The translations under genes and the position numbers were made by a program. 64,000 nt of DNA from contig NZ_JACHDO010000001.1 in NCBI RefSeq assembly GCF_014201115.1, forward strand, positions 7,068,001 to 7,132,000, given 5' to 3'. Position 1 is the stretch's first letter, and every line of letters begins with the position of its first letter. Below the pieces are notes generated by a model that was not told the DNA's origin, ran no database searches, and worked only from the letters and a program-made list of their open reading frames with translations. Shown here piece after piece: positions 42,277-51,478 of this stretch. Source of the stretch: Nocardiopsis metallicus (GTDB lineage Bacteria > Actinomycetota > Actinomycetes > Streptosporangiales > Streptosporangiaceae).

Positions 42277-43197
42277 ATGACCACCCCCGGACCCCCGAAC
42301 AACCGGCCCCCCGAAACGCCCCGAGGCGCGCCCGCCGGGTTGCCGGCGGTAGTGACCGACAGCCTCCTGCGACAGAGCGCCCGCTTCAGCGCGGTGACCG
42401 GCTTGGTGATGTACGGCCTGGGCGGTACCCACAGCCTGCTGTCCATGACCCGGTTCTCCGGCGCCTTGTTCGTCGGGAACCTGCTCACCGCCGTACTCCT
42501 CCTCAGCGCGGCGACCGCCCTCGGGTTCGGTGTGCACCGGTCGCGGCTGGTGGGCCACGCGGTGCCCGTCCTGCAGGCGGGCCTGTTCGCCCTCGCTCTG
42601 CTCAGCGGGTACTGGCTGATGAACGGCGTACCCCTCGGATTCCCGGGCGGCGCGGTGCTGTACGTACTGTTCACCGCACCGGCGCTGACCGCGTCGGCCC
42701 TGGCCGCCGCGGCCTGGCTGACCGAACGGATCCAGGGCCCGCCGACCCGGCAGGTCCCCGGCGTCCCCGCGGACCCCTACCCGGCGCTGTCGACCGGGTT
42801 CGCGGTCCTCCTGTACGCCGTCGTCTGCCTCGGCGCGGCGATACTGTTCATCCTCCTGGACGGTGGCCTCGACTTCGATCCCACGCCCGTGGAACCGGCC
42901 CCGCCCAGCGTCCTGCTGGGCACACTCGGCCTGTGCCTGCCCTTCCCGCTGCTGATGATCGGCCTGGCCCTCTCCCTGTCGACCCGAGCGCGCACCACCA
43001 CCCCGATCTTCGTCACGGCGGTATTCGCCGCGATCGCCCTCCTGGTCTCCGCGCCCGCGGCCTTCGTGGAGTTCTTCGCCGAATCGCCCCTCCACTGGGC
43101 CCTGGTCCCGTTCCTGGTCGCGCCCCTCGTCTGGCCGATCATCCGCTCCTGGCAGGGCATCCCCGCCGAGCGTCGCCGCTCCTGGTTCGGCCTCTGA
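42277..43197 (+). CDS. polytopic membrane protein, unknown function
   Basis: A 306-aa protein. A Pro-rich N-terminus (1-35) precedes about eight hydrophobic helices (VTGLVMYGLGGTHSLL, LFVGNLLTAVLLLSAAT, AVLYVLFTAPALTASALAAAAWL, FAVLLYAVVCLGAAILFILL, LPFPLLMIGLALSL, FVTAVFAAIALLVSAPAAFV, LVPFLVAPLVWPII). No family motif recognised. It is divergent from helR, so the A/T-rich 42036-42060 stretch may serve both promoters. There is no clear co-transcribed partner. Confidence 0.65.
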   Translation: MTTPGPPNNRPPETPRGAPAGLPAVVTDSLLRQSARFSAVTGLVMYGLGGTHSLLSMTRFSGALFVGNLLTAVLLLSAATALGFGVHRSRLVGHAVPVLQAGLFALALLSGYWLMNGVPLGFPGGAVLYVLFTAPALTASALAAAAWLTERIQGPPTRQVPGVPADPYPALSTGFAVLLYAVVCLGAAILFILLDGGLDFDPTPVEPAPPSVLLGTLGLCLPFPLLMIGLALSLSTRARTTTPIFVTAVFAAIALLVSAPAAFVEFFAESPLHWALVPFLVAPLVWPIIRSWQGIPAERRRSWFGL

Positions 43198-43214
43198 GCT
43201 CTACTCCGGCTGCC

Positions 43215-43361
43215 GGGGGCCTGCAGGAGTCCGAGCGACTGCGGAGCAAGCACGTCGACGTCCAGAAGAGAATCGGTTCCTTGTCACCGGAGGAGCAGGA
43301 CCAGGCCCTCGACGCGTCCCCGAAGCTGGCAGACCGCTTGAAGCGCGAGCACAACCTGTGA
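43215..43361 (+). pseudogene. C-terminal remnant of the 104-aa small-protein family
   Basis: The frame ending at 43361 encodes QESERLRSKHVDVQKRIGSL then SPEEQDQALDASPKLADRLKR. This aligns without gaps to the C-terminus of the intact gene at 44913 (EFDRLWRYHGEVEKTVSQL, STAEQDQILEDYPRLAAQLRA). No start codon or N-terminal half is present. It is probably a decayed copy left beside the restriction gene. Confidence 0.65.
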
Positions 43362-43524
43362 CCCGGGACCGGTCGTCGAACGAAGCCGACAGGCCAAGCC
43401 CCGGGCGCGCTTTGGAGCGATGAGGGTGGGGGATCAACCGGCTGCTTGAGGGAAACCTTGGGCCAAGCTGAAAGTTCCATCAGGATTCAGTCGATCGGGC
43501 TCTGGGTTTCTCGGTCGAGCCTCA

Positions 43525-44253
43525 TCATCCAGGATGTCCGAGCTCCTTCAGGTAGCTGATCCTGGAGTTCACTGAAGCAGCGAACCGCGCCCAGTTCAAG
43601 GACTCCACCGGCTCCTTGGGGGCATCGTTCTCCTGGGCTGACGTGACATAGCAGACGGTGTCGTAGACCCTCTCATCGAGGAGCCGATTGCAGAAGATCG
43701 CGTAGCTGTCCTGATATGAAGTTCTCTTCAGGGACGGAACAAGCGGAAGTTCGGGACCCTTGCCCGGCCTCCCCGTAGGCCGAGGATTCTTGTGCTCCTC
43801 CATGATGAAGAAGTAGCCGATCCAGGGTTTCTCGCCTGGGTAGAGTTCTTCAAGATGCGCCCGGTTGACGTCGATCGCGTTCCCCAGAGCTTCATGGAAT
43901 CGGCTGTTGTAGTTTCGGCCAAAGGAGGGGCCGCTCAAGGCCTTCAGATCGAAGGCGGCTACCAGGGTGTTTCCTGAAGTGACCATTACGTCCCACTGTT
44001 TCTGTGGGCGGTAGTAGCCGAGTACCTCCAGCCCATGATCCTGCCTGAACTGGACGGATGCTCTTGGGTAGCCGACGTCAAGGAAGAACTTCCCGATGAG
44101 CTCAGCGACGCCGGTGAAGTAGTTTCCTGCCCTTGTGGAACTTGTCGTTCCCGGGCTGGTTCTGTCCTGGTTCTTGGCTCGCTCGCTCTGTTCCTGTTTG
44201 AGTTGCCAGTACTTGGCGACGGCGAGATTGAACTCCCGGCGGGTTACGGTCAA
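43525..44253 (-). CDS. PaeR7I/XhoI-type restriction endonuclease (orphan)
   Basis: A 242-aa type II endonuclease. The PaeR7I family core is clear: YYRPQKQWDVMVTSGNTLVAAF, LKALSGPSFGRNYNSRFHEA, LGNAIDVN and KPWIGYFFIMEEHKNP, then a C-terminal SYQDSYAIFCNRLLDERVYD. The D...(D/E)xK site is retained (WD, then FDLK). XhoI/PaeR7I cut C^TCGAG. The TTG start (44253) has AGAGGACAAGG upstream; an ATG 16 codons earlier is the alternative. Base composition is much lower in GC than neighbours, so it is likely acquired. No methyltransferase is in the window. CTCGAG is common in the surrounding DNA (for example at 8104, 11956, 36626, 62189). Confidence 0.78.
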   Translation of the reverse strand: MTVTRREFNLAVAKYWQLKQEQSERAKNQDRTSPGTTSSTRAGNYFTGVAELIGKFFLDVGYPRASVQFRQDHGLEVLGYYRPQKQWDVMVTSGNTLVAAFDLKALSGPSFGRNYNSRFHEALGNAIDVNRAHLEELYPGEKPWIGYFFIMEEHKNPRPTGRPGKGPELPLVPSLKRTSYQDSYAIFCNRLLDERVYDTVCYVTSAQENDAPKEPVESLNWARFAASVNSRISYLKELGHPG

Positions 44254-44912
44254 GCCTTGTCCTCTGGCTGAGCAGGCGATCGGTGGTGCTTCGCAGGTCA
44301 ACAGTGGTCACAGAGTGACTCTATCGGCCCCGGCAACGCTATACCTGCCTGAACTCGCTCCGCATGACCGGTTGCCCTCGTGCCCTGCCATCCTCAGGTG
44401 CCCAGCTGCCAGGGGGAGAGATAGTCGGAGTGGCCGGGTGATACTCAGGGGCGTGGGGGTCCGGTTGGGCAGGGCTCGGGTGTTGGGTTGCCCTGAGCCG
44501 AGGGTTTCATGTCGCGTTCTTCCGTTCGTCGGGTTGTTGATGTGGGGCTGTTGATATTGGTGTCGGCACCGAGCGGGCCGGGGTGCTTTGCATCGGGCAT
44601 CCGGGCCCATTTCCCCATTGGGTGTTGCCACGGTCGAATGTGTGCGCAGGGGGTCGGCCGGGGTGGCCGGTCGGCCGGTGACGGAGAGCACACGGGCTGT
44701 GCGGGGGCGGGGCTGGGGCGGGGTTCGGGGCGCTGGACCGGCGGGGATGCGGTGAGGGGAGGGCGAGGGAGGGTCGCGATGACGTCGCACATAGGATTCG
44801 ATCTCTGATTTCCTCTGTCCCGCGAGCGGAAAGCGGTATAGGAACGACAGGGGCGAACAACCAGACAGCGGGTTGTTCGACCGCCCCCAGGATTTGGAGA
44901 GAACGGACACTT
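44254..44912. other. 659-bp intergenic region, no gene seen
   Basis: Between the divergent restriction gene and the 104-aa gene. The left 150 bp share the restriction gene's lower GC. The rest is G-rich. Frames on both strands look like chance. A ribosome site (GGAGAG) precedes 44913. Confidence 0.4.
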
Positions 44913-45227
44913 ATGGACCTTGGCCCCGAAGGCGATGGCCGGACCGCCAGGCAGCGGGACCGGGAGCGCAAGTACCAGGAGCACGTCGCCAGAGTCCAGC
45001 GCCGCGATCGACTCGACGGGTGCGTGGCCAACGTGCGGCGGATCTACCAGGCCCTGCGGCACCGCGCGGAACGCGGATCCGTGGAGTGGCAGGAGTTCGA
45101 CCGGCTGTGGCGCTACCACGGCGAGGTGGAGAAGACCGTCTCCCAGCTGTCCACGGCCGAGCAGGACCAGATCCTCGAGGACTACCCGAGACTGGCCGCC
45201 CAGCTCAGAGCCCAGCACAGCATGTAG
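44913..45227 (+). CDS. small charged helical protein (family intact member)
   Basis: A 104-aa protein, all helical by appearance and strongly charged (RQRDRERKYQEHVARVQRRDRL, YQALRHRAERGS, YHGEVEKTVSQLSTAEQDQIL). GGAGAG lies upstream. Two other loci in this window look like broken or divergent relatives: the C-terminal piece at 43215-43361 and the N-terminal-like gene at 53391. Function unknown; its recurrence around IS elements, restriction and STAND genes suggests an accessory role. Confidence 0.7.
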   Translation: MDLGPEGDGRTARQRDRERKYQEHVARVQRRDRLDGCVANVRRIYQALRHRAERGSVEWQEFDRLWRYHGEVEKTVSQLSTAEQDQILEDYPRLAAQLRAQHSM

Positions 45228-45267
45228 GACCGGGGACGCCGGAAACGCGGCCGGTAGGCTGCCGGGC

Positions 45268-45471
45268 ATGACGTTCGCGAACGCGGTGACCCTGGAAACG
45301 CATCCGGGCCAGCGGGACGAGGACGTGGTGGTCCTTAGCCACCGCAACTCCCAGCTGGAGGGGACCGGATGCCTGCTGTACCAGGTGGGTGTCACCGAGG
45401 CACGGCCGCTGGTGACCGGTCGGATCAACAGCGAGAAGTTCGACGTCGCGGGTTCTCCCCTACGCGACTGA
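45268..45471 (+). CDS. 67-aa conserved-looking small protein
   Basis: A 67-aa protein, MTFANAVTLETHPGQRDEDV then VVLSHRNSQLEGTGCLLYQ. A TAGGCT -10 hexamer (45255-45260) ends 7 nt before the ATG, implying a leaderless transcript. It lies 40 bp after the 104-aa gene but probably has its own promoter. No family recognised. A terminator follows at 45545. Confidence 0.6.
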   Translation: MTFANAVTLETHPGQRDEDVVVLSHRNSQLEGTGCLLYQVGVTEARPLVTGRINSEKFDVAGSPLRD

Positions 45472-45544
45472 TCCCGGTCCCGGTGCTCCCGATCTCGGAC
45501 TCGGTCCCGGCCGCCCCGGCCCGTGGCCGCTCCGCACGAGTGAA

Positions 45545-45593
45545 GGCCGTGACAGACACCCGGCAGATCCCCTGCCGTCTGTCACGGCCCTTT
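45545..45593. terminator. bidirectional terminator between 67-aa gene and STAND gene
   Basis: GGCCGTGACAGAC (45545-45557) pairs perfectly with 45577-45589; the loop contains a second pairing (GGCAG/CTGCC). CTTT follows. It separates convergent genes. Confidence 0.8.
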
Positions 45594-47720
45594 CGCGTGC
45601 TCAGCCCCAGGACTGGTTGAGGGCCTGGGGCCCGGTGGGTTCGTCGTTGGGGTCCACCTCGTGCGCACCGCCGTTGCCGCCGTTGGTTCCCGCCTGGCTC
45701 TCCCGGGCGCCGCTGTCGTCACAGGGCCGACCGCTGGGGTCGGGCCGGGAGCGGGCCCGGCACTCGCGGCGCAGGCGTTCCAGCTGCCGCAGGCTGGCGA
45801 GGGTGTCCGGGTGCTCGGGGCCCTGGACCCGGCGGCGGTCCTCCACCAGGGCCTCCAGAGCGTGTGCGGCCCCCGTGGTGTCGTGGGCGCGGGCCTGCCA
45901 GTAGGCCAGGTTGTGCCGACTGGTCAGAGTGCTCGGGTGGTCGGGCCCCAGCACCTCCTCCTGGACGGTGACCAGCTCGCGGAGTTCGGCCACCGCACCC
46001 TCGGCGTCCCCGGCGACACCGCGCCAGTGGGCGAGGTTGTGCAGGGTGTTGAGGGTGTTCGGGTGGTCCGGGCCCAGGTGTTCGCGCTGGTCGGCGAGGA
46101 GCTCCTGGGAGGACAGGACCGCCGCGGTCAGGTCACCTGATTCGGCCCGGCAGACCGCGAGGTTGCCCCGGGTGCTCAGGGTCTCCACCCGGTCCATGCC
46201 CACGACCCGCTCCAGGTCCGCCAGCAGGTTCCGGTAACGGATGATCGCGCCGGTCGTGTCGCCCGCCCGGGACCGCAGGTAGGCCAGGCCGTGCCGGGTG
46301 CGCAGGGTGTCCAGGTGGTCGGGGCCGAGCACGCGCAGCTGGCGTTCGTGCAGTTCCTCGAACGAACGCTGCGCCTGGGACAGGTCCGCGGTCGCGCCGG
46401 ACCAGTACGCCAGGTGGTCGGGGCCGGGGCCCGCCGGGGCTTCGGGCTGTCCGGGATGGCCGAAGCGGCCGAAATCGTGGGGGTGCTGAGGGTGGCGGGG
46501 GTGGTGCGGGCGCCCGGTGTGGTCGGGGTCCAGGGTGTGCGCGACCGCCTCGGCCAGGACTTCCCAGTACGTGACCGCCCACTCCATCTGGCGGGAGGAG
46601 GCCAGGCGGCGGTCGGCCCGGAACAGTACCGGGTGGATGCCCTCCTCCCACAGCCAGCTCCACACCCGGACCCGGCCGTCGGTGCGCTCGCGCAGCACGG
46701 CGGTGTTCGAACGCAGCCTTCGCCCCAGAGCCGAGTCCTGGGCGGTGTCCGGCCACACGTGCACCAGCCCGTCCGCGATGGAGCGGACCGCCTCCCGGGT
46801 GGGCCGGGTGCGCGTGTGCTCGAGCGCGGCGCGCTGGGTGAGGTGGTGGGCGCCGATCACCAACGGGGTGTCCCGGGAAACCAGCGCGAGCCGCTCCAGC
46901 GAGGCCAGCGCCAACCGGACCTCGTGCCGGGCCAGGGTGCGCGCGGGAAAGGTACGCCGCCCCAGGTAGTTGCGGATGGGGCGGGAGACGATGACCTGCT
47001 CGGGGGTGGCGGCGGAGTCCAGGAGGGCGATGAGCCCCATCAGGGGGCGGGCCACGCCTTCGGGGTGGTGGGCGTCGGCGCGCTCCACGGCCAGTTCCCA
47101 GGTGACGGCGACCGGGGAGCGGGTGGCCCAGCGGGGGAAGGAGTCGGCCAGCGCGGACGTGCGCCGGTGGAACAGGTCCAGGTAGGCGGCGGGGGAGAGC
47201 TGGAGGTCCGCCATGTACGCGGTGGCCTGGGCGAGGGCGAGGGGAAGGTGCCCGAGGGCGGCGGCGAGGGAGCGGAGTTCGTCGTCGGTGTACTCGATCC
47301 CCGCTTCCAGGAACGAGGCCCGCAGGTAGCCGTCGGCTTCGGCGGGGGAGAAGTCCTGGATGGTGACCAGCCGCCGGGCGTTGAGATTGAGCGCGCCGCT
47401 GAGCTCGCGGGCGGGGTCGCGCGTGGATTCACGTCCGGGGTCGAGTCCGGAATCACGGTTGGGGGCGCGGTCGTGACCGGAGCGGCGGCCGGGACGGCGG
47501 GTGGTGACGATCATCCGACCCCGTTCGCGGCCCGCAGGCGGCCACAGGTCCTCGACCTCGGCCAGGTCGGTGAGGTCGTCCCACACCAACAGCCAGCGGC
47601 GGCCCTCGGCGTCCACCGGGTCGTGCAGCCAGGCCAGGAACTGCCCGGCGGCGAGCTCGGGGTCGCCGGGGACCCGCGCGAAGAGCTGCCGGGCCGCCTG
47701 TGCGTAGGCGAAGACGACCC

Positions 47721-47729
47721 CCTCCCGGG
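47721..47729. repeat. 9-bp target-site duplication CCTCCCGGG (left)
   Basis: Directly precedes the ISAs1 element; identical copy at 49030-49038. Confidence 0.88.
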
Positions 47730-49029
47730 CAGGGCTGTTTCATTCTCGGTGAGCGGTGATGTTCGTGCTGGTCAGCGAAGACCGATCACGTCCAGCGGGC
47801 GGATGAACGCCTCATACGACACCCACCGGATCGCGTCGGGCACGGTGTCCTGCCCCAACCGGCCCAAGAACCCCAGGGCGAGAGCTCGCAGCACGGCCAG
47901 GTTGTCGGGGGCGTGCCCGCAGCGGACCTTGCAGCCGTCCTCGCCCAGCGACACGTCCTTGACGTGGTGCCAGGCCTCGATGCCCCAATGTCCACGCACC
48001 AGAGCGCCGATCCGGGCCGCGTCCGCCCGCTCCACCTCCAGCGAGGTCACCGCATAAGCCAAGGTCCACGACACCTTCCCGGTACGCAGATCTTTGACGT
48101 GGCGGCGAAGGCGCACCGCCTGGACCGCGTGCGGGAAATCCGTCCTTCCAGCGAGGTCGATGGCCTTGACGGTGCGGGTCTCAGCGCGCCCGTGGCCGCG
48201 CTCGCGGGTGGTGGCCAGCGTGGGAGCCTGAGCCCAGGGCAGTGCTTTGACCTGGGAGAACAACGTCTTCTGGTTGCGTTTGACGGTCAATACGTAGTCG
48301 GCGTGCAGCTTCTCGACCAGGTGAGTGGCGGTGTCGGTCTGGGTGTGCAGGGCATCGGCGGTGACCACGACGCCGGTCAGGTCTACACCGTCCAGCAACA
48401 CGGCCAGGGCGTCGATCTCGCTGGTGCCCGCCGGCACCCGCACCTGCGCGACCAGGCGCCGGTCCGGGGTCAGGGCGGCGAGCAGGTGCACCGCCGCCTC
48501 GGCGGGGGTGGCCGATCCGCGCAGGGTCTTACCGTCCACCGCCACCACCTCAAGGACATCGGGCCGGGCCAGGGCGGCCAGGGCCTCGGGGTCCAAGGCG
48601 AGCAGGACCCGGCGGATGGTCGCCGGGGACGGAGCGGTACGCACCCCCAAGGCCGGACAGGAGATCCGGCACCCCAGGCGGGCCAGGGTGTGTTGCGGTG
48701 CGGCGTCGGCCCACTGGCCGATCGCCCGTAGGTGGCGGGCTCCGGCGAGCATCGCGCACAGGGCGCAGAACAGGACGCTGGCCATGCTGTGGCGGCGGCC
48801 CCGCGGCGAGCGGGGGTCGGCGAGGCGGGCGAGCTTGCCGAGAAGGTCGACGGGGCCGGTGGCGGGCATGGCAGACTGGGGGCGCAACGGAGTCCTTTGG
48901 AAGTCAGAGATGTGGAAGTCCCTGATCTTCTAGCGGGCTCCGTTGCTCGTTGGTGCGGGCTTCGACCGGATCGCTACGAGGCTGTGATCAGCGCTGATGG
49001 GTCACGAACCCGACTTTGAAACAGCCCTG
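47730..49029 (-). mobile_element. ISAs1-family insertion sequence, 1300 bp
   Basis: Ends are the perfect 13-bp inverted repeat CAGGGCTGTTTCA (47730-47742) and its complement (49017-49029). A 9-bp target duplication flanks it, in the 8-10 bp range of this family. One transposase gene lies on the minus strand. Confidence 0.92.
47772..48887 (-). CDS. ISAs1-family transposase
   Basis: A 371-aa DDE transposase, standard family length. It begins with an N-terminal DUF4096-like segment (DLLGKLARLADPRSPRGRRHSMASVL) and has the ISAs1 signatures VVAVDGKTLRGS, GVVVTADALHTQ, YVLTVKRNQKTL, then GHWGIEAWHHVKDVSLGEDGCKVR. All catalytic regions look intact, so the element may be mobile. Confidence 0.93.
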   Translation of the reverse strand: MRPQSAMPATGPVDLLGKLARLADPRSPRGRRHSMASVLFCALCAMLAGARHLRAIGQWADAAPQHTLARLGCRISCPALGVRTAPSPATIRRVLLALDPEALAALARPDVLEVVAVDGKTLRGSATPAEAAVHLLAALTPDRRLVAQVRVPAGTSEIDALAVLLDGVDLTGVVVTADALHTQTDTATHLVEKLHADYVLTVKRNQKTLFSQVKALPWAQAPTLATTRERGHGRAETRTVKAIDLAGRTDFPHAVQAVRLRRHVKDLRTGKVSWTLAYAVTSLEVERADAARIGALVRGHWGIEAWHHVKDVSLGEDGCKVRCGHAPDNLAVLRALALGFLGRLGQDTVPDAIRWVSYEAFIRPLDVIGLR

Positions 49030-49038
49030 CCTCCCGGG
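49030..49038. repeat. 9-bp target-site duplication CCTCCCGGG (right)
   Basis: Second copy, directly after the right inverted repeat. Confidence 0.88.
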
Positions 49039-49432
49039 TGGAGGCGTCCGCCCACAGCAGGACTTCGGGCCGCTGGTTCGGCACGGGGTGCGCGCGCAGG
49101 AAACGGGCGTGGTGGGCGGCGAGCTGGGTCTTGCCGACCCCGCTTTCCCCGGACAGCACCTGGTGCGCGGCGGGATTGCCGAAGGCGCTGAGGGCCTCGT
49201 CGAGGACATCGGAGAGCGTGCGCTGCCGCAGGTGCGCGGCGGGTTCTGGGATGAGGCCTACTCTGATGGGCCAGTTCACCGGGTTTCGGCTGGTGTGGAA
49301 GTCGTCCCCCGGGGAGGAGAGGCCGTCCGCCGGGGCGGGTTGGTCGGGCCGTCGGCCGTGGGGGTCGCCGAAGGGGTCGTCGCCTGCGGCCGTTCCATTG
49401 CGGTGTTCGTGGCCAGAGCTCAACAGCCACAC

Positions 49433-50100
49433 CCTTCCCGGGGTCTGAGGGGAGTCGCGCGCCCACCGGTGCTCGTACGTGTCGTATGCCCCGATCGCGA
49501 GTCGGGAACCCCGGGTGCAAAGGGGTTTCGGTCGATCCAGTTCCCATCACGGAGGGGAGTCAACCCCATCGTTTGCGCTATCCCAGGTCAGTGGGCGGGG
49601 GTGTGGATCACGACTGTGCAGCCGGGTTCGTATCCGGTATCCATTTGCTCTGGGTCTTCCCTCTGGGTTTCGCTTCCGGGCCTTGCCCAGGCGCGCCGGG
49701 GCTCTGGGACAGAGCGGCCCCGGAGGCAACAGGCTCCCCAGCCCGGTGCCCAGCGCTTGGCCGTGTCGCGGCCGGTCAAGGTGAGCAACGAACAGCGGCA
49801 GCGACGGCGGGAGCGTCCCCAGTCCGGCGCCCAACGCCCCACGTGTCGCGGCTGGTCGAGCGTGTCATCGGACAAGCGGCAGCGACGGCGCCAGGGTCCC
49901 CAGCCCTGCGCGGACCGGTTCGCGTGTCGCGGCCGGTCATTCTCCCCGACACAAAAGCGGCCCCCTTGTGTAGCACACACCTGCGACACTTCCCGAGTTA
50001 TCCACAGGCCCTGGATGAGAGTTTTTTGGGAGAATAGGTAAGAGTTATATGGCCTTGTGGATAGCTGCCTTTCCTGGGCGTGTTCGCATACAATTGGACC
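49433..50100. other. 668-bp region: repeat array and leaderless promoter of the HNH gene
   Basis: After a unique stretch (49433-49700) come the minus-oriented about 80-bp repeats at 49740-49960. From 49970 to 50100 the sequence is A/T-richer, ending in TACAAT (50089-50094), a -10 box 6 nt before the ATG at 50101. Confidence 0.6.
49740..49960 (-). repeat. left array of about 80-bp repeats (three units, minus orientation)
   Basis: On the minus strand three units begin GACCGGCCGCGACACG or GACCAGCCGCGACACG and continue with a CTGGGGA block and CGTCGCTGCCGCT. They match the plus-oriented array at 51670-52060. The two arrays point away from the HNH gene between them. Confidence 0.75.
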
Positions 50101-51478
50101 ATGACTTCTTCACACGCGCATAACAGCCGATCGGCGGGCAATGCCCCCGCGGTGGCCGCGATGCGCCAGGCGAAGGAGTACATCACCCAGACCATGGAAC
50201 GCGAGCTGCCAGCCGGGGCTGTGGCCGAGATGCTGGACGTGGTCTGCGAGCTGTGGGACCTGATGCCAGGCCCAACTGCCCATCATGCTCCGCCTGGCCC
50301 AGACCCACGCCTCGGGCAACCTCACCGAAATCGGCGGGCAGGCCAGTCTGGCCGGGTGGATCGCCCACGCCCTACGCGTCCCCCAGAGCGAAGCCCACCG
50401 GCTGGCCCGGCTCGCGAAGCTCCTTTTCGAAGGCAAGCTCCCCGAAACAAGGAAAGCCCTGGATGCCGGAGCGCTTTCCGTAGGCGAGGCCGCGACGATC
50501 GCGAACGCGGTAGAGCACGCCACCAAAAACCGGGACAAGACCAAGTTCGAGGACGCGGACCATTTCCGCAAGATGATGGACACCGGAACCATGGCCGCCA
50601 AAAAAGCCGACCCCACCCTGTCGGCCAACGAACTCACCCGCACGGGCCGGGAGGTGGCGGCCAAGCTCAACCCCACCCTGGTCGAGGACCAGCACAAGAA
50701 GGCCTACGCCAACCGGCGCGCGGACCTGGCCCGCAACCCCGACGGGGCCCACTACTTCCAGACCCAGGGCCCCGACGCCGACGCGGAGCTGATCGAGAAA
50801 GCCGTGGCCGCTTACACCAAGCCGCACGACGCCAATAAGCCTGAGGTGTCCAAGGCCGAGCGCACCTACGACGCCTTCGTCGAGATCATGCGGGTGGCGT
50901 TGGGCCACCAGGAATGCGCGGTAGCGCCGGGCCCGTTGGCGATGATCAACATCACCGTTCCGCTGGACGTGTTCAACGGCCAACGCAAAGCCCAGGCCGA
51001 GGCCGCCGCCCAGAAGCAGGATCAGGGGCCGGGGCAGGAGGGTGGCGGGTTCGCCGCCACCCAGGACGGTCAGGTCATGGCCATGGACGCGGTGTGGAAG
51101 ATGGCCCCGGACAGTGTGCTGCGGCGGATCATCACCGAGCCCCTGTCGGGCAAGCCCCTGGACGTGGGCCACGGGGTGCGTAGCGCCCCGGAGCAGATCC
51201 GCACCGTGGCCAACCACGGACGCTCCACCTGCGCCTGGCCCCAGGGGTGTGATGTGCCCATCAGTGGCACCGAGGCCGACCACATCCACTCCCACTCCAA
51301 GGGCGGCAAGACCAGCGCGGCCAATATCCAGCCGTTGTGTTCCTTTCACAACCGGCTCAAGTACCGGCGGGAGAAGAACCCGCACCGGGCCACCTGGCAA
51401 GGACACAACCGCCACCGCAAACCCCCAGACCCCGCCCCGCCCCCGGATCCCGCACCGGATCCGCCGCCCCGGGAATGA
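50101..51478 (+). pseudogene. DUF222/13E12-repeat HNH endonuclease gene with a +1 frameshift
   Basis: The frame from ATG 50101 (MTSSHAHNSRSAGNAPAVAA ... VVCELWDLM) is continued by another frame (AQLPIMLRLAQTHASGNL ... ) to the stop at 51478. Dropping one C at 50266-50267 joins them exactly into 458 aa. The N-terminal part is DUF222; the C-terminal HNH domain is CAWPQGCDVP, EADHIHSHSKGG, then PLCSFHNRLK with intact ligands. These match the M. tuberculosis REP13E12 family, itself repetitive. As written only the second frame (from 50285) could give a shortened HNH protein. A real mutation, programmed shift or sequencing error cannot be distinguished. Confidence 0.8.

Larger units (their letters stand above)
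45601..49432 (-). pseudogene. NB-ARC (STAND) ATPase with TPR repeats, interrupted by ISAs1 element
   Basis: Two pieces of one gene. The N-terminal part (49432 down to 49039) has the P-loop SGESGVGKTQL (95-103; K101). The C-terminal part (47720 down to 45601) has Walker B LLVWDDLTD, the GxP-like LGHLPLALAQATAY, a winged-helix region and, towards the C-terminus, about six TPRs of the LGPDHPDTLxxxxNLA type. Removing the IS (47730-49029) and one 9-bp target copy gives 2523 nt, an open frame of 840 aa with no frameshift; the junction reads LLWADASTREGVVFAYAQAAR. STAND/TPR proteins are signal-triggered NTPases, some in phage defence. The insertion must inactivate it. The start is a GTG. Confidence 0.9.

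Noticed and set aside
43525..45471. A complete restriction-modification pair
   Set aside because: No methyltransferase motifs (FxGxG with PPY/PCQ types) occur in any neighbouring frame.
46291..48057. A 588-aa plus-strand frame spanning the IS and the STAND gene
   Set aside because: It crosses the IS junction in antisense; both real genes are on the minus strand.
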